Shown: positions 1 through 5,253, numbered from the stretch's first letter. The stretch is 5,482 nucleotides of DNA from Gammaproteobacteria bacterium (GCA_024206355.1 JAAGZM010000363.1:1-5482); one strand, 5' to 3'. Translations and numbers: made by a program. Notes: a model not told the origin generated them from the letters alone.

Positions 1-882
1 GTAGCAGAATATATACTAAGTGGATTGCTAGTTGTTGCAGAAAAATATGATATTGACCTGCGAACCACCAAAGTAGGCATAGTTGGAGCAGGAAATGTAG
101 GCACAGCTGTTTCAGAGCGATTAGATATTATTGGGATACCATACGTCTTATATGATCCACCATTGCAACAAGGCAGCGATCAAAGAGAGATGGTTGATGA
201 AGAAGAATTAAGTACCTGTGAATTCATAACATTTCATGTACCACTAACCACAGCAAAAGAAAGTCAATGGCCGACAGATCAGATGGTTGATGCAAGCTTT
301 CTGACTAAAATGAGTAGTATGAAATACTTAATAAATTCATCACGAGGTCACATAATCAACGGGGAAGCCCTTAAAAATTGGTTAGATTCCGATAGCCAAC
401 ACCAAGCAATTATTGATGTATGGGAGAAAGAACCATTTATCGACAGTGATTTAGTTAAAAAATGTTTACTAAGTACACCACATATTGCCGGACATACCCG
501 AGAAGGTAAAAACCGTGGTACGATAATGAACTATCATGCATTCTGTAAACATTTCGAATATGAAGACAAAATTGACGATGATACTTTTCTTAAACGTGAC
601 ATGCCAACAGATATTATTCACCTACAACAAGAACAAAGTTATATGAGAGCACTGGCCTCAGCTGTATGGCACGTTTATGATATTCGTGATGATGATAAGG
701 CATTACGTGGAGGCTTGAATAAGGATATGACAAAGCATTTTGACCGTTTAAGAAAGGGCTATAAAGTCAGACGAGAATTTTCCGCACACCGACTTGATCC
801 AGTGTCATTACCGGATGGATCACGACAAACATTGACTGAACTCGGATTTAGAACTTCTGGCGATCAAGAATCTCATAGCTGA
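1..882 (+). CDS. pdxB: Erythronate-4-phosphate dehydrogenase, 5' end missing (window edge)
   Basis: This enzyme oxidises 4-phospho-D-erythronate with NAD, the second step of the DXP-dependent pyridoxal 5'-phosphate pathway, in the cytoplasm. The frame is open from base 1 (VAEYILSGLLVVAEK...), so the TTG at 25 is an internal Leu and not a start. 293 residues are visible; the E. coli enzyme has about 378, so roughly 90 N-terminal residues lie outside. Counting from base 1, the NAD-binding motif G29-x-G31-xx-G34 is followed by YDPP (residues 51-54). The D-2-hydroxyacid dehydrogenase catalytic set is present: Arg115 (INSSRG), Glu144 (DVWEKEP) and His161 (TPHIAGHT). The C-terminal part has the PdxB-specific dimerisation region, seen in YDIRDDDKALR and FDRLRKGYKVRREFS, which separates it from SerA and other relatives. 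No terminator is evident after the stop; an IS30 remnant begins about 50 bp downstream. The family and function are secure. Confidence 0.95.
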   Translation, partial: VAEYILSGLLVVAEKYDIDLRTTKVGIVGAGNVGTAVSERLDIIGIPYVLYDPPLQQGSDQREMVDEEELSTCEFITFHVPLTTAKESQWPTDQMVDASFLTKMSSMKYLINSSRGHIINGEALKNWLDSDSQHQAIIDVWEKEPFIDSDLVKKCLLSTPHIAGHTREGKNRGTIMNYHAFCKHFEYEDKIDDDTFLKRDMPTDIIHLQQEQSYMRALASAVWHVYDIRDDDKALRGGLNKDMTKHFDRLRKGYKVRREFSAHRLDPVSLPDGSRQTLTELGFRTSGDQESHS

Positions 883-933
883 ATTGTTAACCATTCCAGG
901 TAGCCAGTTTACATAACCAATAGAGGTTGTTAG

Positions 934-1119
934 TTTTACAATTTCTCTGGCTTTATCCGACAATACTTCTCTAAAAAATATGACTTTCCAACGATAACAA
1001 AACAGGAGATAAACACTGTTATGGATAAACTCAATAATAGGTCTAAAAAAACTATTGGTATTAAAACGCCAAATCAAATATTTTTTGGTATAAACCAAAC
1101 TGTTGCACTGTTGCACTAG
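934..1119 (+). pseudogene. IS30-family transposase, C-terminal remnant
   Basis: Frame 1 after the TAG at 931 encodes about 61 residues ending at TAG 1117-1119. The segment contains GFIRQYFSKKYDF, then ITKQEINTVMDKLNNRSKK, then TIGIKTPNQIFFGINQTVAL. This matches the end of IS30-family DDE transposases as I know them (N-G-L-I-R-Q-Y-F-P-K ... D-x-L-N-N-R-P-R-K-T-L-G-x-K-T-P-x-E-V-F). Intact members are usually over 300 residues, so the helix-turn-helix and most of the catalytic core are absent, including the region that should read W-E-R-G-x-N-E just upstream. There is no start codon or ribosome binding site. The copy is inert. Loss of the left part probably occurred by deletion, with the break near 930. 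The - strand reading of the same bases (98 codons) is a shadow. Confidence 0.85.
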
Positions 1120-1134
1120 CTAGTTGAATCTAGA
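1110..1134 (+). repeat. Probable right terminal inverted repeat of the IS30-family remnant
   Basis: The sequence begins GTTGCACTAGC and ends TTGAATCTAGA, overlapping the transposase stop. From memory, the right end of IS30-type elements reads GTTGC...(A/G)TTGAATCTACA, which aligns well in position and sequence. An extra GTTGCACT copy sits directly upstream at 1102-1109. No matching left repeat is visible before the remnant, consistent with a 5'-deleted element. The exact outer boundary is inferred. Confidence 0.55.
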
Positions 1135-1209
1135 AGGCATAATAAGTATTATATTATCAGGATATTTGAATTTGTGTGAAATAAAATACAAATGATTTGA
1201 TTTATGCCA

Positions 1210-1227
1210 TAATTTAAATCTAAATTA
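1210..1227. promoter_or_regulatory. Perfect AT-rich inverted repeat upstream of the D-R-R protein gene
   Basis: TAATTTA (1210-1216) and TAAATTA (1221-1227) are exact reverse complements separated by four bases. The repeat lies just before the AAGG ribosome binding site (1231-1234) of the gene starting at 1242. It could be an operator or a short 5' hairpin that affects translation. In such AT-rich DNA chance is a real alternative. No convincing -35/-10 pair was found in 1135-1209. Confidence 0.35.
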
Positions 1228-1241
1228 TGTAAGGTTGAACG

Positions 1242-1469
1242 ATGTCAGAAGTCATTGATAATAAAAACATTCTCTGGAACTCCCAGATGCCAGATCGTCG
1301 AAAAAATGATCGTAGAAATAATGTTAAATATTTCCAACCCAATGGAAAATCTTTAAATATTTCTGATATGAAAAATTTGACTGACCGTCGAACTAGTTCT
1401 GATAGAAGAAAAAAAGTATCGGTGACAATCACAGGTCGAGTAATTGATGTTGAGAGTTTACACTCCTAG
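1242..1469 (+). CDS. Small basic protein with repeated D-R-R motifs, function unknown
   Basis: A 75-residue ORF starts at ATG 1242 with AAGG (1231-1234) seven bases upstream, a usable ribosome binding site. There is no signal peptide, membrane segment or cysteine, so a soluble cytoplasmic protein is expected. The protein holds two motif pairs: PDRRKNDRRN (residues 17-26) and TDRRTSSDRRKK (about 47-58). A short tail follows (VSVTITGRVIDVESLHS) that could form beta strands. Arg-rich D-R-R spacer repeats occur at the start of some PilZ and other signalling proteins, but no PilZ domain follows here, so I do not assign a function. Nucleic-acid or phosphate binding is conceivable from the charge pattern. 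The last 12 bases overlap the 3' end of the LysR gene on the opposite strand. A reverse-strand ORF over the same bases looks less protein-like. Real gene likely; role unknown. Confidence 0.6.
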   Translation: MSEVIDNKNILWNSQMPDRRKNDRRNNVKYFQPNGKSLNISDMKNLTDRRTSSDRRKKVSVTITGRVIDVESLHS

Positions 1470-2345
1470 TCTGACATCTCTAGTTGACAAGAGTAAATTA
1501 ATCATCGCCTCGGCAGAACTTGATAAAATACGATCTTTATTCCTCACTAAACCTAGTTTTCTGTCGAGATGAAGATCAACTACCTGTATTTCCACTAGCG
1601 GCTCTCTTAACATTGATTTTGGTAATATGCTCCAGCCAAGACCAATTTCAACCATCATTCGCAAGCTTTCTAGTTCATTGGTGGTCATTCGCGCTTTTAA
1701 TTTAAGTTGATGATTAAAAAATGGTCTTTCAATAATCTGTCTAGTGAAAGTTTCTTTTTCGGGTAATAGCATCGAATAGCTTGCTAACTGTTCCAAGCAA
1801 ACCTCTGAGAGTGTGCACATAGGATGTTCTTTGTTGACCATGCAAATTAAAGGATCATTCCATAGCTCGATAGTTTGTAGCTTACCATCGGGTTCAAGTG
1901 GCAAGGTAATGACTGCTAGTTCAATTTGTCCAGTACGGACAGCTTCACAAGCTTGTTCAGATTCAATAAATTGAAAGTCGAGATCTACATCTTGATATTC
2001 TTTTGCGTAAGTTTTTAATATTTCTGGTAAGCGGTGTAAACCAATGTGGTGACTTGATGCAAGGGCAAGTTTTCCTGATACACAATCGTTTAAACGGTGG
2101 AGTTGCTTTTTGCAATCTTCGACCTCTTGTAATACTTTAATAGCTCGCGGCAGCAAGACTTCACCTGCTTGAGTAAGTTGAATATGATGTCCAATTCGGT
2201 CAAACAAGATGCATCCCAGCTGTTCTTCAAGGGTTGAAATACGTTTACTAATAGCAGGTTGGGTTAAGTGTAACTGATTTGCAGTTATTGAAAATGAATG
2301 ATTTTCAGCGACACAAATAAAGGCTTTTAGTTGTGAAAATTCCAT
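1458..2345 (-). CDS. LysR-family transcriptional regulator
   Basis: A full-length LysR-type regulator of 295 residues, the usual size. The N-terminal winged helix-turn-helix spans about residues 1-60: MEFSQLKAFICVAENHSFS, then the recognition segment TQPAISKRISTLEEQLGCIL, FDR and LTQAGEVLLPRA. A linker coiled-coil helix (about 62-88) leads to the periplasmic-binding-protein-like effector domain (about 92-295) with SSHHIGLHRLPEIL, ELAVITLP and GLGWSILPKSML. The pattern SHHIGLHRLP...GLGWS(I/V)LP is typical, as I recall, of the LysR subgroup that in Pseudomonas lies next to leuC. No leu gene is present here, so the inducer and targets are unknown. The ATG at 2345 starts the conserved domain directly, but no good ribosome binding site precedes it. 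A TATAAT -10 and a LysR-type box lie just upstream, which suggests autoregulation. It is divergent from the 42-codon ORF at 2463, a candidate target. Confidence 0.92.
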   Translation of the reverse strand: MEFSQLKAFICVAENHSFSITANQLHLTQPAISKRISTLEEQLGCILFDRIGHHIQLTQAGEVLLPRAIKVLQEVEDCKKQLHRLNDCVSGKLALASSHHIGLHRLPEILKTYAKEYQDVDLDFQFIESEQACEAVRTGQIELAVITLPLEPDGKLQTIELWNDPLICMVNKEHPMCTLSEVCLEQLASYSMLLPEKETFTRQIIERPFFNHQLKLKARMTTNELESLRMMVEIGLGWSILPKSMLREPLVEIQVVDLHLDRKLGLVRNKDRILSSSAEAMINLLLSTRDVRLGV

Positions 2346-2374
2346 AGATAATTTTCATTCTGCTTAGTTAATTG

Positions 2375-2389
2375 ATAACTTATTATTAT
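2375..2389. promoter_or_regulatory. Candidate LysR-type box (ATAA-N7-TTAT) with overlapping -10 for the LysR gene
   Basis: ATAA (2375-2378) and TTAT (2386-2389) form a dyad that fits the T-N11-A rule of LysR-type binding sites (T2376, A2388). On the - strand a perfect TATAAT (2390-2385) overlaps it, about 40 bases before the LysR start codon; a good -35 is not seen. Binding here would block or remodel the regulator's own promoter, the usual arrangement for LysR autoregulation. The region is AT-rich, so the match may be accidental. Confidence 0.4.
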
Positions 2390-2413
2390 AGATTAGTCCT
2401 TATCTGTCCAGTT

Positions 2414-2437
2414 TTGATTTATAGGTTGATTTATAGG
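2414..2437 (+). repeat. Perfect tandem 12-bp direct repeat, with a third degenerate copy
   Basis: TTGATTTATAGG occurs twice back to back (2414-2425 and 2426-2437). A related TGATTTATAAGG lies at 2443-2454 and includes the start of the ribosome binding site of the 42-codon ORF. The two perfect copies are in register at about one helical turn. This could be an array of regulator half-sites or a simple slippage duplication. Confidence 0.6.
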
Positions 2438-2462
2438 TGTTATGATTTATAAGGAGAAACTG

Positions 2463-2591
2463 ATGCCCTATATATTGCTATTTGACAATCCTATAACAGG
2501 TTCAATGATTAATTGCTGGCAAGTTAATGGGGGAGACCTGCAACTATTCGATAATGATGGTGCAGTTATTCTATTACAGCTGTTTCAATAG
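2463..2591 (+). CDS. Short 42-residue ORF with strong ribosome binding site, unknown
   Basis: ATG 2463 is preceded by AAGGAG (2451-2456) at a six-base spacing, the best ribosome binding site in the window. The ORF runs 42 codons to TAG 2589-2591. The product starts MPYILLFDNPITG and ends GAVILLQLFQ; it is hydrophobic-rich and acidic, with one Cys (residue 18). It has no clear transmembrane span or signal peptide and no domain I recognise. It is divergent from the LysR gene and sits behind a tandem repeat and LysR-box candidate, so it could be a LysR-controlled small protein or a leader peptide. It could also be a decayed gene start. It converges on the ArsR gene with a single base between the two stop codons. 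The start context is convincing; function is unknown. Confidence 0.45.
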   Translation: MPYILLFDNPITGSMINCWQVNGGDLQLFDNDGAVILLQLFQ

Positions 2592-2592
2592 A

Positions 2593-2916
2593 TTATTTAT
2601 CAGAATCAGGAAGAGAACAAAATCGTTCGTATAAAGTTGACATAATCGCCTTCGCGTCATCACTATCCAACGAATAATAGATAGATTGCGCATCCCTACG
2701 GGTAGCAACAAGCTTTTCACGACGGAGTACAGCCAGGTGTTGAGATAATGCAGACTGACCCAGGCCTAGTTCACTTTCAAGTGCTCCCACACTTCTCTCT
2801 TCAATAGCTAAATGGCAAAGTATTAAAAGTCGCCATTCGTTAGACATGACTTTTAGTAACTCAGTTGCATGTCTAGCGCGGCCTTGCAATTGTGCTATAT
2901 CCATTTTTTGATTCAT
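2593..2916 (-). CDS. ArsR-family repressor of the BigR/SqrR persulfide-sensing type
   Basis: A 107-residue single-domain winged-helix repressor. It has the ArsR core: ATELLKVMSNEWRLLILCHL (17-36), the ELGLGQSALSQHLAVLRREK recognition segment (49-68) and the wing TRRDAQSIYYSL (72-83). It lacks the metal-binding ELCVCDL motif of arsenic or cadmium sensors. Instead it has only two cysteines, C34 (LILCHL) and C100 (YERFCSL), 66 residues apart. From memory, the redox pair of Xylella BigR (C42/C108) and Rhodobacter SqrR (C41/C107) has the same spacing and sequence setting. In those proteins a tetrasulfide or disulfide bridge forms with persulfides and releases DNA, derepressing sulfide-oxidation genes. 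The start at 2916 is the first Met and keeps the usual short N-terminus, though its ribosome binding site is weak. No target such as sqr or a persulfide dioxygenase is in the window; the nearby dsrE2-tusA operon is a plausible one. Confidence 0.85.
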   Translation of the reverse strand: MNQKMDIAQLQGRARHATELLKVMSNEWRLLILCHLAIEERSVGALESELGLGQSALSQHLAVLRREKLVATRRDAQSIYYSLDSDDAKAIMSTLYERFCSLPDSDK

Positions 2917-2943
2917 AGGGTGATTTTTATTTATATTACAATA

Positions 2944-2974
2944 ATCGCATGTGATGAAATAATAGCAGTGTCAA
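2944..2974 (-). promoter_or_regulatory. Candidate arsR promoter/operator: TTGACA -35 with a near-palindrome at the -10 position
   Basis: On the - strand a consensus TTGACA lies at 2974-2969. About 17 bases downstream, where a -10 should be, is the near-perfect dyad ATCGCATGTGAT (+ strand 2944-2955, 10 of 12 positions symmetric) instead of a good TATAAT. An operator overlapping the -10 would suit an autorepressed ArsR gene. The -10 itself is weak and the match to a BigR or SqrR operator was not tested. Confidence 0.35.
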
Positions 2975-3010
2975 CTTATAAAATACAGACTCAATAGCAC
3001 TAATTTGATA

Positions 3011-3047
3011 TAAAAATGTCTCAGGTATTTAAACCTAAGACTTTTTT
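3011..3047. terminator. Bidirectional intrinsic terminator downstream of the FadL-like gene
   Basis: GTCTCAGGT (3018-3026) and ACCTAAGAC (3033-3041) form a 9-bp stem around a six-base loop. On the + strand it is followed by six T (3042-3047) but has one C-A mismatch. On the - strand, the direction of the FadL-like and ArsR genes, that position becomes a G-U pair, so the stem is complete, and the transcript runs into ATTTTTA. It ends the FadL-like transcript 16 bases after its stop and separates it from arsR. Confidence 0.75.
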
Positions 3048-3062
3048 AGCCTAACTTATCGA

Positions 3063-4490
3063 TTAAAATTTGTAATCAAATCCAAATTCAAGTTGATTCA
3101 TTCTAATGGTTATTGTCTGTGAAGGATCAAATCCAGATATTCCAGTAATTTCTACTTCAGGCGCATACATGATGAATGCTGTCCATTCATTATCACCGCT
3201 TCCTGAGGTATAACCCGCAGTAAAGTGATTTTCGACAACTCCCGGAGCAAGTATATTAAAGTTCAACTGTGTATTGGAGATAGGTTGTTCAGTTGTACTA
3301 TACCCAACTCTAAAGGTATCTTTACCGACTTGCCATTCATAACCTAACTTAATAACAGACATGTCATCCCATCCGAAACCTGCTCCTTGAGTACCACCAA
3401 GGCAACCTGATCCAGCAGCTGGCATTTGTGTTCCTGCCATTAAGGTATTATTCAAGGCATCCAAACATAATGTCATTAATGGGTCTATACCAGTGGCAAT
3501 TGCTGGTACATCTGTATAATTAATTACTTGATAATCCAATAGAAGGGTTGAAGTATCAGATGTTTGAAAAGCTAGCCCCACTGTGTAGGTAGAAGGAATA
3601 TCAAAATCCCCACTTTGAGCAAATAAACCTGCATAATCATCAAATTCACTCATATCGATTTTAGACTGATATGAAATGCCTAATCTCAACTGTTCAGATA
3701 GGTCAATGTTCATTCCTAGTTTTATACCAAATCCTGTTGCAACATCGTGCCCATTATCTGTCAGTTTTGTTGAATCTGAAGAATTATTAGCAAACGGAGC
3801 AAGCCCTTTAGCTTCAAATGACTGAGCAGCAAAAATTAAGCTGGCACCAAGTCCAATCGTCTCGCTTGCTTGATAGGCAATTGATGTATTAACAAATAAT
3901 TGCATAAAATCAACGCCGGCTTTACCTGCACCATAAGTACCTGGAGCGTCAACGATTGAATTAGTATCTGGATTGAAAAGCCTGGCTGACGCATCTCTTG
4001 CACTATATGTAGTGTTCATTCCACCATTACCATATAATGAAACACCCCAAACCATTTGTTCATCAACACGTGATGAATAGCCAAAACTAGGGATCATGAA
4101 CCATTCACGACCAGAATCAACAGTATCTGGGGTATGAGAAAAAGGAACTTGGCAAGTAGCTGCCGGTAACAGCGACATTCCATCGCCACAATCAAGCATT
4201 GAATTGCCAATAACTGGCGCACCTACAGGAAATGCTGGTCCACCTTCTACAGTGTAGCTTCTTACTGGATCAAAAATAGAAACTCCTATATCCATGCTAT
4301 CTCCAATATCTAAGAGACCAGCGGGATTATTTGCACTTGATATACTGCTACTACCTTTGGCGACTCCTGCCCCGGCCATACCTTTTTCATGTCCGCCGTA
4401 ACCATGGGAAAAATAACCGTTTGTAGCAAATACAGTTGGTGTTAGTAAACCTGACAGTAACACAGCTAAAGCTAGTTTATTTTTACTCAC
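3063..4490 (-). CDS. FadL/OmpP1/TodX-family outer-membrane channel
   Basis: A 475-residue precursor of an outer-membrane beta-barrel that moves hydrophobic compounds, such as long-chain fatty acids or hydrocarbons, into the periplasm. Residues 1-22 are a signal peptide with probable cleavage at VFA/TNG. The mature start TNGYFSHGYG, the GMAGAGVAKG segment and the N-P-A motif (55-57) are the hatch signatures of the family. Alternating strands follow, and the protein ends FGFDYKF with a terminal Phe, the barrel-assembly signal. There are four cysteines in two pairs, C101/C113 and C342/C363, probably loop disulfides. The start is GTG 4490, chosen because AGGGG stands seven bases upstream and the signal peptide begins there; the overlapping ATG at 4492 is out of frame and stops at once. 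The gene is divergent from the dsrE2-like/tusA-like pair and ends at its own terminator. The substrate is unknown: fatty acids are the default, and a hydrophobic sulfur species is only a contextual guess. Confidence 0.9.
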   Translation of the reverse strand: MSKNKLALAVLLSGLLTPTVFATNGYFSHGYGGHEKGMAGAGVAKGSSSISSANNPAGLLDIGDSMDIGVSIFDPVRSYTVEGGPAFPVGAPVIGNSMLDCGDGMSLLPAATCQVPFSHTPDTVDSGREWFMIPSFGYSSRVDEQMVWGVSLYGNGGMNTTYSARDASARLFNPDTNSIVDAPGTYGAGKAGVDFMQLFVNTSIAYQASETIGLGASLIFAAQSFEAKGLAPFANNSSDSTKLTDNGHDVATGFGIKLGMNIDLSEQLRLGISYQSKIDMSEFDDYAGLFAQSGDFDIPSTYTVGLAFQTSDTSTLLLDYQVINYTDVPAIATGIDPLMTLCLDALNNTLMAGTQMPAAGSGCLGGTQGAGFGWDDMSVIKLGYEWQVGKDTFRVGYSTTEQPISNTQLNFNILAPGVVENHFTAGYTSGSGDNEWTAFIMYAPEVEITGISGFDPSQTITIRMNQLEFGFDYKF

Positions 4491-4525
4491 ATTAATACCC
4501 CTGAGTGTAGTCGTTTATTAAATTG

Positions 4526-4564
4526 AAAAAACCTTGCTTTTTTGAGCGTCTTTTGCAAAAAAAA
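4526..4564. other. Clustered A/T tracts in the FadL-like gene leader (possible bent DNA)
   Basis: A6 (4526-4531), T6 (4538-4543), T4 (4551-4554) and A8 (4557-4564) follow one another with centres about 12, 12 and 8 bp apart. TTTTTTG (4538-4544) can also pair with CAAAAAA (4556-4562). Tracts spaced near one helical turn are known to curve DNA and attract nucleoid proteins such as H-NS or IHF. The cluster lies 36-74 bases upstream of the GTG start. The effect is inferred from spacing alone. Confidence 0.35.
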
Positions 4565-4585
4565 TAGTAAATAAATGCCGATGTT

Positions 4586-4646
4586 TATATAGTATCTCTT
4601 GCAATTGGATGAATTTTATATGAGTATATTAGAAGATACATATATA
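4586..4646. promoter_or_regulatory. Inverted repeat pair in the divergent FadL-like/dsrE2 intergenic region
   Basis: TATATAGTATCT (4586-4597) is mirrored by AGATACATATATA (4634-4646), a match over 12 bases with one inserted base; the inner ends are 36 bases apart. A perfect 10-bp palindrome CATATATATG (4639-4648) overlaps the right copy, and TTGCAA (4599-4604) adjoins the left. Two facing sites between divergent genes are what one expects for a shared regulator. Which promoter elements they overlap is unclear; no strong -35/-10 pair was identified in 4491-4720. Confidence 0.4.
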
Positions 4647-4720
4647 TGCAAGCACGAATACTTATGGGAAAATACCAGTTTTCTATTAATTAATAAAATA
4701 TTTGGAAGCGAGGAAATAAA

Positions 4721-5206
4721 ATGTCTGATGCAAAAAGTATGTCGATAATTGTCACCAAAGGTTCGTTGGATTGGGCATACCCTCCCTTTATCTTGAGCAC
4801 TACTGCGGCAGCGATGGATTTGGATGTAACATTATTTTTTACATTTTATGGCTTGCCACTACTCAAAAAAGAGCTCGATCTAAAGCTTACAACATTAGGA
4901 AATCCAGCGATGGAGATGCCTATGGGTGGTATGCATATGGCAATGCCTAACATCTTTGCTGCAATTCCTGGTGCTACAGCAGGCACAACCGCAATGATGA
5001 AAAGCATGTTCAAGAAAAAAGGTGTGGCATCAATTGAAGAACTTAGAGATTTAGCGGTTGAAGCTGATGTTAAAATGATTGCTTGTCAAATGACGATGGA
5101 TCTCTTTGAATATGATGAAAAAGATATGATTGATGACATTACTCTTGGTGGTGCTGCTACTTATATCGAAAAAGCAACTCAATGTGATATAAATCTATAT
5201 ATTTGA
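4721..5206 (+). CDS. DsrE2-like sulfur-relay protein (DsrE/DsrF/DrsH-like family)
   Basis: A 161-residue protein of the DrsE_2 group, which carries sulfane sulfur on a conserved cysteine and works with TusA and rhodanese in cytoplasmic sulfur transfer. Family marks: an N-terminal beta strand MSIIVTKGSLDWAYPPFIL, the DVTLFFTFYGL strand-loop (about 35-45), and the signature ACQMTMDLFEYDEKDMIDD with the probable active cysteine C122. It ends with ATYIEKATQCDINLYI and a second cysteine, C155. Residues 64-75 hold six Met and one His in a short loop (MEMPMGGMHMAM), followed by a hydrophobic NIFAAIPGATAG stretch; similar Met-rich loops occur in this family as I recall. These apolar parts could associate with the membrane, as proposed for DsrE2. 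ATG 4721 has AGGA (4711-4714) six bases upstream. The tusA-like gene follows after 47 bp on the same strand, so co-transcription is likely. Direction of sulfur flow is not determined. Confidence 0.87.
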   Translation: MSDAKSMSIIVTKGSLDWAYPPFILSTTAAAMDLDVTLFFTFYGLPLLKKELDLKLTTLGNPAMEMPMGGMHMAMPNIFAAIPGATAGTTAMMKSMFKKKGVASIEELRDLAVEADVKMIACQMTMDLFEYDEKDMIDDITLGGAATYIEKATQCDINLYI

Positions 5207-5253
5207 TTTAATCGTTTATATAAAAATAAGATACTAGATAAAGGAAAGTTACC

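Noticed and set aside
25..27. TTG at 25 as the start of pdxB
   Set aside because: The frame is open to base 1 and the residues before it (VAEYILSG) match conserved PdxB sequence, so the true start is outside the window.
883..933. Possible pdxB terminator
   Set aside because: Only a weak AACC/GGTT pairing (916-919 with 926-929) is visible and no T-run follows.
820..1116. 98-codon - strand ORF overlapping the pdxB end and IS remnant
   Set aside because: It is antisense to conserved pdxB sequence and to the IS30 transposase tail, has no recognisable domain, and its openness is explained by those genes.
1197..1226. Possible promoter TTGATT (1197-1202) / TAAATT (1221-1226) for the D-R-R gene
   Set aside because: The predicted start site would fall within or after the AAGG ribosome binding site, leaving no usable leader.
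1220..1432. 70-codon - strand ORF opposite the D-R-R protein
   Set aside because: The + strand frame has a ribosome binding site and a patterned protein; the - strand product is a Phe/Leu/Arg-rich shadow.
1520..1705. 61-codon + strand ORF inside the LysR gene
   Set aside because: It lies wholly within the conserved effector-domain coding sequence on the other strand, with no ribosome binding site.
4490..4492. ATG overlapping the FadL-like GTG start
   Set aside because: It is out of frame and followed at once by TGA; GTG 4490 is in frame with the signal peptide and correctly spaced from AGGGG.
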